A stretch of 31,323 nucleotides of DNA. Origin: JAYEJW01 sp034716535 (GTDB lineage Bacteria; Pseudomonadota; Gammaproteobacteria; Chromatiales; Chromatiaceae). Below are positions 18,671-26,313 of this stretch, one piece after another (the first letter of the stretch is position 1; every line of letters begins with the position of its first letter). Below the pieces are notes generated by a model that had not been told where the DNA came from, made no database searches, and saw nothing but the letters and a program-made list of their open reading frames with translations. The translations under genes and the position numbers were made by a program. The stretch spans positions 1 through 31,323 of the forward strand of contig JAYEJW010000386.1 of assembly GCA_034716535.1 (NCBI GenBank), read 5' to 3'.

Positions 18671-19198
18671 ATGACGGAAAAAAACCAACCCGATAGCGGT
18701 GCGCAGAACTCCGGCCCAAAGGAGCGTAACGGGGCCGAGGAATCGGCGGACACTCAGATGAACGCCTATGCGATCGATCGCCTCTCGCAGGCTTTCGAAA
18801 CGAGCGCAAAGCGCTGGGAGCTCATCGTCTACCCCTCGCTGTTTGCGTTCATCATCCTCGCCGCCTATGGATTCTACCTGGTCTTCAGTCTTGCAAAGGA
18901 CGTGCATTATCTAGCAATCAGCGTGGATTCGAATATGACGGTGCTGGCCAGCAATATGCAGTCGATGGCGGACAACGTCGGCCAGATGAGCGCCAATGTC
19001 CGCACCATGGCGGTGAGTGTCGAGTCCATGGCGCGAGACGTCAGTACCCTGGAGCCCATGTTGACGAGCATGGAGACCATCGATCAGGCGATTCAGTCGA
19101 TGACCCATACGACGGCCTACATGCGGGATGACATGGCCGTCATGAACCGCAGCATCAGTCGGCCGATGACCTTTATGAACTGGTTCATGCCCTGGTGA
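18671..19198 (+). CDS. Membrane-anchored coiled-coil protein paired with ParA-like ATPase
   Basis: A 175-residue protein with no recognised domain. It has a polar N-terminus (1-49), one membrane helix (about 50-73, ELIVYPSLFAFIILAAYGFY), then a Met-rich coiled coil. Val103/110/117/124 and Met106/113/120 fall at heptad spacing. The C-terminus is RPMTFMNWFMPW. It lacks a signal peptide cleavage site, so it stays membrane-bound; topology is not certain. I chose ATG 18671 because the longer frame runs into the AT-rich promoter-like region. It is separated from the ParA-like gene by 149 bases. A role as membrane anchor or cargo receptor for that ATPase is inference. Confidence 0.75.
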   Translation: MTEKNQPDSGAQNSGPKERNGAEESADTQMNAYAIDRLSQAFETSAKRWELIVYPSLFAFIILAAYGFYLVFSLAKDVHYLAISVDSNMTVLASNMQSMADNVGQMSANVRTMAVSVESMARDVSTLEPMLTSMETIDQAIQSMTHTTAYMRDDMAVMNRSISRPMTFMNWFMPW

Positions 19199-19388
19199 CC
19201 CCGGGGCGCAGGGGCGCGGCGCGCGGCTCCGCCTTTGATACCGGTTGCGGCAGGCTCGACGATCGCTTCCATGCGTTTCGCGACCCGTTGAGCGTACTGA
19301 ATCGATCGAGCGTCGATTCAGCCTCCCGATCTTCGCGTATGTCGTCACCAATCCCTTCGAGCGGCTCTAGCTGCCAGGTGCGTACCCG

Positions 19389-20303
19389 CTGAGTACGAAG
19401 CGCACACCGGGCGTCAGGCTGGTCGTCGCCATTTCCTCCAGGGCGCTGTTCGACCTTAGCGCGTCCCACCGCGTGTTCGAGAACGATGGCGTCGAGGCCT
19501 ATTGCCAGTACCAGATCGCCCATGAGGACGACCCGCTGGATCCTGGCGTCGCCTTCCCTCTTGCCAAGAAGCTCCTCTCGCTCAACGAGCGTCTCGGTGA
19601 GGACGGAAAGGTGGAGCTGATCCTCCTGTCGCGAAACAGCTCGGATACGGGCCTAAGAATCTTCAATTCCATTCGCCACTGTGGGCTGGACATCACCCGG
19701 GCCGCTTTCACGGGGGGGTGCAGCCCCTATCGGTATGTATCGGCATTCGGTGCCGACCTGTTCCTCTCCGCCGATCCTGGCGACGTGCGAATGGCGCTGG
19801 AGGCCGGTTGCGCTGCCGCCACCATCCTTCCGCTCCAGCGTCGCCTGTCGACCAGCGACGAGGAGCAATTGCGCATCGCATTCGACGGGGATGCAGTCTT
19901 GTTCTCCGACGAGGCGGAGCGGGTGTATCGAGCTCATGGTCTCGAGGTGTTCAACGCGAAGGAGAAGGCGTCTGCGCACGAGCCCCTGCCGAGTGGCCCA
20001 TTCAAGGGTTTCCTCGTGGCGCTGCATCAGATTCAGTCCCTATTCTCCGCAGAAGACTCCCCCTTGCGTACGGCCCTGATAACGTCCCGCGGTGCGCCCT
20101 CTCATGAGCGCGTCGTGCGGACCCTTCGCGCCTGGGGGATCAGGATCGACGAGGCCCTTTTTCTCGGCGGTCTCACCAAGGGTCCGTTCTTACAGGCCTT
20201 CGATGCGGATATCTTTTTCGATGACCAAGAGGTGCACTGCGACGCCGCTCGTGGTTTGGTGGCCACAGGTCACGTCCCACACGGTGTGGCAAACGACGGT
20301 TAG
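19389..20303 (+). CDS. Cytosolic 5'-nucleotidase (cN-I-like), probable CTG start
   Basis: A 304-residue protein of the 5'-nucleotidase family related to eukaryotic cN-I, expected to dephosphorylate nucleoside monophosphates. Visible family blocks are LVVAISSRALFDL, GVEAYCQYQIAHEDDPL, PGVAFPLAKKLLSLN, ELILLSRNSSDTGLRIFNSI and RIAFDGDAVLFSDEAERVY (HAD-type DGD). The conserved N-terminus lies upstream of the first standard start (GTG 19473), and there is no in-frame ATG, GTG or TTG before the TAG at 19368. CTG 19389 is preceded by AGGTG at 8 bases spacing and gives LSTKRTPGVRLVVAISSR, so it is the best start. The TAG stop overlaps the stop of the convergent fimX-like gene. Confidence 0.85.
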   Translation: MSTKRTPGVRLVVAISSRALFDLSASHRVFENDGVEAYCQYQIAHEDDPLDPGVAFPLAKKLLSLNERLGEDGKVELILLSRNSSDTGLRIFNSIRHCGLDITRAAFTGGCSPYRYVSAFGADLFLSADPGDVRMALEAGCAAATILPLQRRLSTSDEEQLRIAFDGDAVLFSDEAERVYRAHGLEVFNAKEKASAHEPLPSGPFKGFLVALHQIQSLFSAEDSPLRTALITSRGAPSHERVVRTLRAWGIRIDEALFLGGLTKGPFLQAFDADIFFDDQEVHCDAARGLVATGHVPHGVANDG

Positions 20304-22375
20304 GTTCCAGTCGAGGGGCCTGGTTTTTGCACGAAATATCCCTGGACGTAATCGATTCCCGCGCTCCATAGAACTGCCAAGGCACGGGCGTCTTCGACGC
20401 CGGTAACGACGCTTTTCACGTCGGCCTCACGTGCCAGCTCGGCCAGCTCGAGGAGGCGCCGTTGCTTGGGATCGTCATCCGCGAGCCCTTGGATCAGCTC
20501 CGGAGCGAATCGTACGAAATCCAAGCTCAGGTGACTCAACAGGATCTCCGGACTTGGCCCTTGTCCGAAACGGTTGAGTGCCACGCGGCACTTGAGCTTC
20601 TTCAGGCCCTCGCTCAACCTGCTGAAGGCGGCCGAATGGCGGCGCACGTGCTCCTCCTGGATCTGAAAGATGAGCCGATCCCCTTGGGCCTGAAACTCTC
20701 GGAGGGCGTCGCCGATCCAGTTAAGGAGGCCTGCTTCCTGTAGCGTTTCCTCAGCAAGATTCACGAAGAAACGAATGGGCTTTTTCCGCTGACGATTCGC
20801 CGCCAGCTCTGCAACGACGTGGCTTATGACCCAGCGGTCGATGGCCACCATACTGCCTGAGCCTATCGCCGCGTCGAGGAACTCCTGCGCCGTAAGTAGC
20901 GACTGATTCTCGTCGCGCAGACGCAGGAGGACGTTGTAGTTCTCTTCGCTGCTCTCCGTCAGGCTGACGATCGGCTGATAGAACAGCTGGAAGCCTTCTC
21001 CGCGCAGCGCCTGCTTGATCCGGGAAACCAGCCGATTGCCTTCGTCGTGGAAGCCGGAATGCTTGCTGTTCCCCGGCGCAACCGCTGTTCCGGTCGGCTT
21101 TCCTGGGGCATCGGACGCGAACGCCCCGAATAAATAGTCCCGGTAGACCGTGTTGAGTATGTCCGAGACGGAATCGGCTCCGGGCTCCGCGAGCATCATG
21201 CCGGTTACACACCCGGGTGAGTTGTCCCCCTCCGCCCCACCGTGCAGCGGAATATGGACCTCTTTCCCGACCTCCGAGGCCAGTTGCATTGCCTCCCTAT
21301 GCTCCAGGCCATCGACCAGCAGTACGAAGCCGTCGTCGCTGATGCGGGCGAGAAAAGAGTCCGGCGGCACCGCTTCGCGGAGGGAGACCCCGCAGGCCGC
21401 CGCCGCTTCCAGGGCCGCGCACAGGCCCCCTTGCTGCACGACCTTGGTGAAGCCTTTGATGCCGATGTAATAAACGGCGAAGCGTCCGTCGTCCCGGTTG
21501 TGCGCCTGAAGACGCGCCCCGAGCTCCTGCATCAGGGCGGTACGGTTTGGCAGCCCGGTATCGGCGTCGATGGGGGCCGGCGCTCCTTCTCCTTTCGGTT
21601 CCGTCTGTTCCCGGATCAGGATGCGCAGGCAGGGCTCGCCGTCCAGGTTTGAGGGGGAGACGCTCACTCTGGCGTCGAAGCGGGTGTCGTCGGCGCGGAC
21701 ACACTGCAGGTCGAGCGTCGGTGACGACTGATCCCCATGCCCGCCCAGCTCACGCAGGCACTGCCTGGTTTCGTCCCGATGGTCTGGGGCTATCAGGTCG
21801 AGCAGGGGAAAACCGTCCAGGTCCTCGAGAGAGCTGAAGCGAAACAGTTGCTGATAGGCGGGATTGGCCTGAACGTGCATGCCCTCCTTGACGTAGGCGA
21901 CCGCATCGACACAGGAATCAACCAGTGCCGTTGCCCGCTTCTCGCAGTCATCCAGTTGTTTGCGGAGATGGCGCTCGTTGCGGCGATGTGCGAGGTCGGA
22001 AAGCTCCCTGGCCACCAACAACCGCAGATGTTCCGTATCTCCCCGCTGGGCCAGATCTCTGACGCCGCCCCGCATTGCGTCCAGAAGCCGTGTTGAATCG
22101 GCTTCCTCATCGGCGACCACGATCATGGGCAGGTCGGCGTCGATCTCCTTGTAAATGGCCAAGGCGGCGTTGAGGTCAATGCCGGGATCGTATTGGCAGC
22201 AAAGAATGAGATCGAAGGCGCCCGCCCCGACGAGCTCGCGCAACCGCTCCGGTTGGTCCGCCTGTCTGCCATGTACGGCCAAGCCGCCGTTGCGCAGCGC
22301 CGTGATCAGATCCTGCGCTTCACTCTCTTTGGAAGTGAGTATGAGAAGGTTCGATGGATCGGACAGAGAATCCAC
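20300..22375 (-). CDS. fimX: FimX-like c-di-GMP receptor (REC-PAS-degenerate GGDEF-degenerate EAL)
   Basis: The 691-residue protein has the length and domain order of Pseudomonas FimX, which binds c-di-GMP and controls type IV pilus assembly at the pole. It has a receiver-like domain (about 8-125, lacking a clear phosphoacceptor set), a PAS domain (about 145-265), a GGDEF-like domain whose signature reads SDDGF, and an EAL-like domain. In the last the EAL tripeptide is replaced by NVL (YNVLLRL) while the ligand-binding QPIVSL is kept. Both enzyme sites therefore look dead and a receptor role is expected. The start is GTG 22375 with a weak ribosome binding site, so the N-terminus is uncertain. 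No pilus gene is in the window. It overlaps the convergent nucleotidase gene by 4 bases. Confidence 0.85.
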   Translation of the reverse strand: MDSLSDPSNLLILTSKESEAQDLITALRNGGLAVHGRQADQPERLRELVGAGAFDLILCCQYDPGIDLNAALAIYKEIDADLPMIVVADEEADSTRLLDAMRGGVRDLAQRGDTEHLRLLVARELSDLAHRRNERHLRKQLDDCEKRATALVDSCVDAVAYVKEGMHVQANPAYQQLFRFSSLEDLDGFPLLDLIAPDHRDETRQCLRELGGHGDQSSPTLDLQCVRADDTRFDARVSVSPSNLDGEPCLRILIREQTEPKGEGAPAPIDADTGLPNRTALMQELGARLQAHNRDDGRFAVYYIGIKGFTKVVQQGGLCAALEAAAACGVSLREAVPPDSFLARISDDGFVLLVDGLEHREAMQLASEVGKEVHIPLHGGAEGDNSPGCVTGMMLAEPGADSVSDILNTVYRDYLFGAFASDAPGKPTGTAVAPGNSKHSGFHDEGNRLVSRIKQALRGEGFQLFYQPIVSLTESSEENYNVLLRLRDENQSLLTAQEFLDAAIGSGSMVAIDRWVISHVVAELAANRQRKKPIRFFVNLAEETLQEAGLLNWIGDALREFQAQGDRLIFQIQEEHVRRHSAAFSRLSEGLKKLKCRVALNRFGQGPSPEILLSHLSLDFVRFAPELIQGLADDDPKQRRLLELAELAREADVKSVVTGVEDARALAVLWSAGIDYVQGYFVQKPGPSTGT

Positions 22376-22444
22376 GTTGCTGGCTAGGGTGCTCGGACGG
22401 CTGTCGAGAATGGTGCGAGGAATTTAACCCAGATCCCGCGGTTT

Positions 22445-22562
22445 CACCACGAAGAACACGAAGGCGGGCGAAGAGTCGACACCTCGATCAGTCACGCTCG
22501 CTCGCCGAGTGGGTGAGAGGCGGGCTCTGGGCGCTTGGCGTTCTTCGTCTTTTCCTTCGTAT
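22445..22562. repeat. Inverted block of CACGAAG repeats
   Basis: CACGAAG occurs at 22448-22454 and 22457-22463, and its complement appears as GTTCTTCGTC and CCTTCGT around 22540-22560. The spacer 22376-22644 thus holds an inverted, degenerate pair of this common gammaproteobacterial repeat and no gene. Confidence 0.5.
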
Positions 22563-22644
22563 TTCTATATGCATTACGTGGTTTACTGTCCTTTCGCGGC
22601 TTAGATTATCGGTCGTCTTGCTGGGCCACACATAGTGGCTTACT

Positions 22645-23652
22645 TCACAGTACGGGGATTTTGTACGGCCGACCCGCCTCCTCTTTCACGAGCCTCGGCA
22701 CCAGGTATCCGGGCAGGCGTGTACGTAGCCGATCCATCAGCTTTACCGCAGATTCTTCGGGTACCTCGAAATGTGCGGCGCCGCTGACCTTGTCCAGCAA
22801 ATGCAGATAATAGGGTAGGACGCCGCTATCGAAGAGCCTTTCGCTCAGATCGACAAGGTCCTCCGCACGGTCGTTGACTCCACGCAGCAGAACGCTCTGA
22901 TTGAGCAGGGGGATACCGGCGTGCCGGAGTCGCCCCAATGCCCGTCGGACGTCCTCCCCCAACTCTCGGGCGTGGTTGGCGTGGACCACGACAACGGCTT
23001 GCAGTCGGCTCGTCGTGAGGGTATGGCGCAATGTCGCGGTGATGCGGGCGGGGAGTACGATGGGGAGCCGGGTGTGCAGGCGAAGACGCTTGAGATGTGC
23101 AATTCCCTCCAGATCCTTTATCAGAGCGGCGAGCGGCTCGTCATCCAGCATCAAGGGATCGCCACCGCTCAAGATCACCTCGCTGATGTTCGAATCTGCG
23201 GCGATCTGTGCTGTGGCGGCCGCTGCCCGGTCGGCGATCGTGGCGCTCTCGGCGTACGGAAAATGACGGCGGAAGCAGTAACGACAGTGGATCGCGCAGG
23301 CACCGGTCAGGACCAACAGGGCGCGCCCCTGGTACTTCTGGAGCAGACCGGGTGCCCGCATCGCGGAGCGGTCGCCGACCGGATCGGGGGAGAAGCCGAT
23401 CCGGTCCTCGAGCTCTTGCGCAAGCGGAAGCGCCTGACGCAGCAGGGGGTCATGCGGGTTGCCCCGCTCCATGAGTGCGGCGTAGCCGCGCGGAACCAGG
23501 AGGCGAAACCCTGTCGCCGCCTCTTGTGCCGGGGCCAGGAGTCGGCGGTCGAGATTCAGGGCCTCGAGCAGCTCCTCCGGTCGGGTGAAGGCGGCTGCGA
23601 GCTCCCGCTTCCAGCGGTGGGTCTGACAGCCGGCGCTTCTTCGCGCTACCAT
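22645..23652 (-). CDS. epmB: EF-P beta-lysylation radical SAM enzyme
   Basis: EpmB converts (S)-alpha-lysine to (R)-beta-lysine, which EpmA attaches to elongation factor P. It belongs to the lysine 2,3-aminomutase family and is about 335 residues, the short EpmB form. The radical SAM triad is GACAIHCRYCFRR (C-x3-C-x2-C), SGGDPLM follows, and the PLP-lysine region HLLDKVSGAAHF is near the end. ATG 23652 is chosen. A farther ATG at 23688 would overlap the efp start codon and add twelve poorly matching residues. It diverges from efp, and the efp promoter lies in its 5' end. Confidence 0.93.
   Translation of the reverse strand: MVARRSAGCQTHRWKRELAAAFTRPEELLEALNLDRRLLAPAQEAATGFRLLVPRGYAALMERGNPHDPLLRQALPLAQELEDRIGFSPDPVGDRSAMRAPGLLQKYQGRALLVLTGACAIHCRYCFRRHFPYAESATIADRAAAATAQIAADSNISEVILSGGDPLMLDDEPLAALIKDLEGIAHLKRLRLHTRLPIVLPARITATLRHTLTTSRLQAVVVVHANHARELGEDVRRALGRLRHAGIPLLNQSVLLRGVNDRAEDLVDLSERLFDSGVLPYYLHLLDKVSGAAHFEVPEESAVKLMDRLRTRLPGYLVPRLVKEEAGRPYKIPVL
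23623..23652 (+). promoter_or_regulatory. Candidate efp promoter inside the 5' end of epmB
   Basis: CTGACA (23623-23628), an 18-base spacer and TACCAT (23647-23652) lie 34 bases upstream of the efp ATG. The -10 coincides with the epmB start codon on the other strand, so transcription of one gene could interfere with the other. Confidence 0.45.
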
Positions 23653-23686
23653 TGTACGTTTGAGCCCCACGTGATGAGAGGAAGAC

Positions 23687-24259
23687 ATGGCAAACTACAG
23701 CACCAATGAGTTTCGGGGTGGTCTCAAGGTCATGCTCGACGGCGATCCGTACGTCATCGTGGAGAACGAGTTCGTCAAGCCGGGCAAGGGTCAGGCGTTC
23801 AATCGGGTGAAGGTCCGAAACCTCAAGACCGGGCGCGTGGTGGAGAAAACGTTCAAGTCCGGCGAGTCGGTCGAGGCGGCGGATGTCCATGATACTCAGA
23901 TGCAGTATCTCTACAACGACGGCGAGCTCTGGCACTTCATGGACCCGGAGAGCTTCGAGCAGCTCACGGCCGACGCCAATGCCGTCGGTGAGACGGTCAA
24001 GTGGATCAAGGAGCAGGACGTCTGCGGCGTAACCCTGTGGAACGGCGTTCCTCTGAGTATCGAGGCGCCCAACTTCGTGGTGCTCGAGATCACCGAGACC
24101 GACCCCGGCCTCAAGGGCGACACCTCCGGCGGCGGCGGCAAGCCGGCGACGCTCGAGACCGGTGCGGTGGTGCGCGTGCCGCTATTCGTGCAGACCGGCG
24201 AGCTGATCAAGGTCGACACCCGCACGGGAGAATACGTCTCCCGCGCCAAGGACGGGTGA
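23687..24259 (+). CDS. efp: Translation elongation factor P
   Basis: EF-P relieves ribosome stalling at consecutive prolines. The 190-residue protein has the standard three-domain length. Lys34 in the KPGKGQA loop is the residue lysylated by EpmA with beta-lysine from EpmB. The pattern YNDGELWHFMDPESFEQ is typical of domain II. GAGGAAG precedes the ATG. Its last bases GTGA overlap the start of epmA, so the two are translationally coupled. The basis for Lys (not Arg) modification is supported by the two neighbouring modification genes. Confidence 0.98.
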   Translation: MANYSTNEFRGGLKVMLDGDPYVIVENEFVKPGKGQAFNRVKVRNLKTGRVVEKTFKSGESVEAADVHDTQMQYLYNDGELWHFMDPESFEQLTADANAVGETVKWIKEQDVCGVTLWNGVPLSIEAPNFVVLEITETDPGLKGDTSGGGGKPATLETGAVVRVPLFVQTGELIKVDTRTGEYVSRAKDG

Positions 24260-25233
24260 CGGAGGCCTCCTGGCGGCCCGCCGCCGAGCTTGGGACCCTG
24301 CGCGCGCGCGCCGACCTCTTGGCCCGCGTCCGCGGTTTCTTCGCCCGCGCCGGCGTGATGGAGGTGGAGACGCCCGTCGCGTCCCGCGCTGCAGCCACGG
24401 ACCCCGCGTTGGAGAGCCTGCGTACCGCCTGGGCCGGGCCGGGTGCGGCCCCCCAGCCCCTGTACCTGCAAACCTCCCCGGAACTTGCCATGAAGCGCCT
24501 GCTGGCGGCGGGCAGCGGGCCCATCTTCCAGGTCTGCAAGGTGTTCCGGGACGGCGAGCGCGGGCGCCTGCACCACCCCGAGTTCACGCTGTTGGAATGG
24601 TACCGGCCGGGCTGGGACTACCGGCGCCTGATGGAGGAGGTGGCGGAGCTGGTGCGGACCGCCCTGGAACGCCCCCGGCTGCCGGTGGAGACGCTGAGCT
24701 ACCAGGAGCTCTTTCAGACGCCCCTCGGCTTGGATATCACGGGGCTCGATGCGGAGGATCTGTGTCGGGCCGCCTTGCGGCAGGGCATTGCGGGCGCAGA
24801 GGACCTGGAGCTTTCCCGGGACGGCTGGCTGGACCTGTTGCTCACCCACCGCATCGAGTCAGGCCTGGGCCGCGGCTGTCTGACCTTCGTCTGCGACTAT
24901 CCACCGAGTCAGGCCGCCCTGGCACGCGTTCGCGACGAGCCCGAGCCGGTCGCCGAGCGTTTCGAGCTCTATCTGGAGGGCATGGAGCTGGCAAACGGGT
25001 TTCAGGAGCTTACGGACGCCGCGGAGCAGCGCCGGCGCTTTTCCGCGGACCTGGGGCGGCGCGCGGCGGTGGGCATGAGCGGATCGCCTCCGGACGAAGC
25101 CTTTCTCGCCGCCCTGGAGGCGGGCATGCCCGAGTCGGCCGGAGTCGCCCTGGGGATCGATCGGTTGCTCATGGTGGCAACCGGCAGGCGGCACATCGAC
25201 GAGGTGCTGGCCTTCCCGGTCGAACGTGCCTGA
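24256..25233 (+). CDS. epmA: EF-P lysyltransferase EpmA (PoxA/GenX)
   Basis: EpmA is a class II lysyl-tRNA synthetase paralogue that lacks the anticodon-binding domain and joins beta-lysine to Lys34 of EF-P. The 325-residue length equals that of the E. coli protein. Class II motif 2 (VCKVFRDGE...HHPEFTLLEWYR) and motif 3 (GVALGIDRLLM) are clear. The GTG start at 24256 overlaps the efp TGA by four bases; longer in-frame starts lie inside efp and are not credible. A T-tailed hairpin at 25425 probably ends this transcript. Confidence 0.96.
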   Translation: MTEASWRPAAELGTLRARADLLARVRGFFARAGVMEVETPVASRAAATDPALESLRTAWAGPGAAPQPLYLQTSPELAMKRLLAAGSGPIFQVCKVFRDGERGRLHHPEFTLLEWYRPGWDYRRLMEEVAELVRTALERPRLPVETLSYQELFQTPLGLDITGLDAEDLCRAALRQGIAGAEDLELSRDGWLDLLLTHRIESGLGRGCLTFVCDYPPSQAALARVRDEPEPVAERFELYLEGMELANGFQELTDAAEQRRRFSADLGRRAAVGMSGSPPDEAFLAALEAGMPESAGVALGIDRLLMVATGRRHIDEVLAFPVERA

Positions 25234-25237
25234 GGAA

Positions 25238-25250
25238 GTCGGGTTAGCGC
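25238..25250 (+). repeat. Short copy of the GTCGGGTTAGCGC element
   Basis: GTCGGGTTAGCGC begins five bases after the epmA stop codon and matches the repeat words in the clpB spacer. Only one arm is present, so it looks like a remnant. Confidence 0.5.
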
Positions 25251-25317
25251 CCATGCGCCCAAATGCGGCCAACATCGAGCAGACAGGACGCGGATGGTAT
25301 GCTCGGGCGTTGTGGGG

Positions 25318-25338
25318 GTTTCACGCTTCGCGTGAACC
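25318..25338. repeat. Hairpin TTCACGC/GCGTGAA
   Basis: A perfect 7-bp stem TTCACGC (25320-25326) / GCGTGAA (25330-25336) with a TTC loop lies in the 186-base convergent spacer behind epmA. There is no T-run. It may be a repeat remnant or processing hairpin. Confidence 0.45.
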
Positions 25339-25419
25339 AACGAGGGGCTGAGTAAGGATGTCAGAATTATTCGGGCGCAGTTGTACTAGCCCCTGAAACG
25401 AGCGATCAACGACAGGGTG

Positions 25420-26313
25420 CTAGTGGGACGCGCTGGTCCCTTTTTTAACGCGGCCGATGCCCTGACCCATGCGCAGCGTATCGCCGGGCTCGAGCGACGG
25501 GTCCCACTCCACAGAATCCGGCGGAAACAGCAGGATCACCGTGGAGCCCATGTTGAAGCGCCCCATCTCTTCCCCCTTGGCGAGCCGAACCGCGTCCGAG
25601 CCTTCGTAGCACCGGCTGAGCGTGCGCCCCGCGCTCGGCGTGATCTGGCCCGCCCAGACGGTGTCCATGCTGCCGACGAAGATGGCCCCCACCAGGATTA
25701 CCGCCATGGGTCCGGCGTCTCCCTCGAACAGGCACACCACCCGCTCGTTGCGTGCGAAGAGACGCGGCACCAGGCTGGTGGTTACCGGGTTCACGCTGAA
25801 CAGACGGCCGGGTACGTGGACCATCTCCCGCAGGGTGCCCGCCCGAGGCATGTGAACCCGATGATAGTCGCGGGGGGAGAGGTAGATGGTGGCAAAGGCG
25901 CCCCCGTCGAGGCGGTCCGCCCAGTCCCCGTTGCCGCCGAGCAGCTCGATCAGCGAATAATCGTGGCCCTTGGCCTGAAAGATGCGCCCGTCTTCGATGA
26001 TCCCAAGCTGACTCAGCGCCCCGTCCGCCGGGCAGGCCACCGCATCCTCCTGGGGGGCAATCGGGCGCGCTCCGGGGCGCAGGGCGCGGGTGAAGAACCC
26101 GTTGAAGCTTGCGTAAGCGTCCAGGTCCGGCCTCTCCGCCTCACTCATGTCCACGCCGAAGTGATGGATGACGCGGCGGATGATCAGGTCCTTGAGCGGC
26201 CGCCAGCGTATCCGGGTGGCTCGGTACATCAGGGCCGAGAGCGGGTGGTGGGGGAGCAGATACTGCATGCCCACGTAGAGGCGGTGGTACCACCTGGTTG
26301 GTCGATCATTCAT
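25420..26313 (-). CDS. psd: Phosphatidylserine decarboxylase proenzyme
   Basis: Psd makes phosphatidylethanolamine at the inner membrane and cleaves itself to form a pyruvoyl group. The 297-residue protein has the processing motif as MGST instead of the usual LGST, with Gly256-Ser257 as the cleavage site; Ser257 becomes the pyruvoyl group. ACPADG and YHRVHMP supply the Asp and His of the self-processing triad. The start ATG overlaps the end of the Sco-like gene by 8 bases (ATGAATGA), so translation is coupled. The last codons contain a plus-strand terminator hairpin. Confidence 0.95.
   Translation of the reverse strand: MNDRPTRWYHRLYVGMQYLLPHHPLSALMYRATRIRWRPLKDLIIRRVIHHFGVDMSEAERPDLDAYASFNGFFTRALRPGARPIAPQEDAVACPADGALSQLGIIEDGRIFQAKGHDYSLIELLGGNGDWADRLDGGAFATIYLSPRDYHRVHMPRAGTLREMVHVPGRLFSVNPVTTSLVPRLFARNERVVCLFEGDAGPMAVILVGAIFVGSMDTVWAGQITPSAGRTLSRCYEGSDAVRLAKGEEMGRFNMGSTVILLFPPDSVEWDPSLEPGDTLRMGQGIGRVKKGTSASH
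25425..25446 (+). terminator. Rho-independent terminator for efp-epmA, inside the psd 3' end
   Basis: GGGAC, a 6-base loop, GTCCC and TTTTTT read in the plus direction form a compact intrinsic terminator about 190 bases past epmA. It lies within the last ten codons of the opposite-strand psd gene (Lys-Lys-Gly-Thr). Confidence 0.7.
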
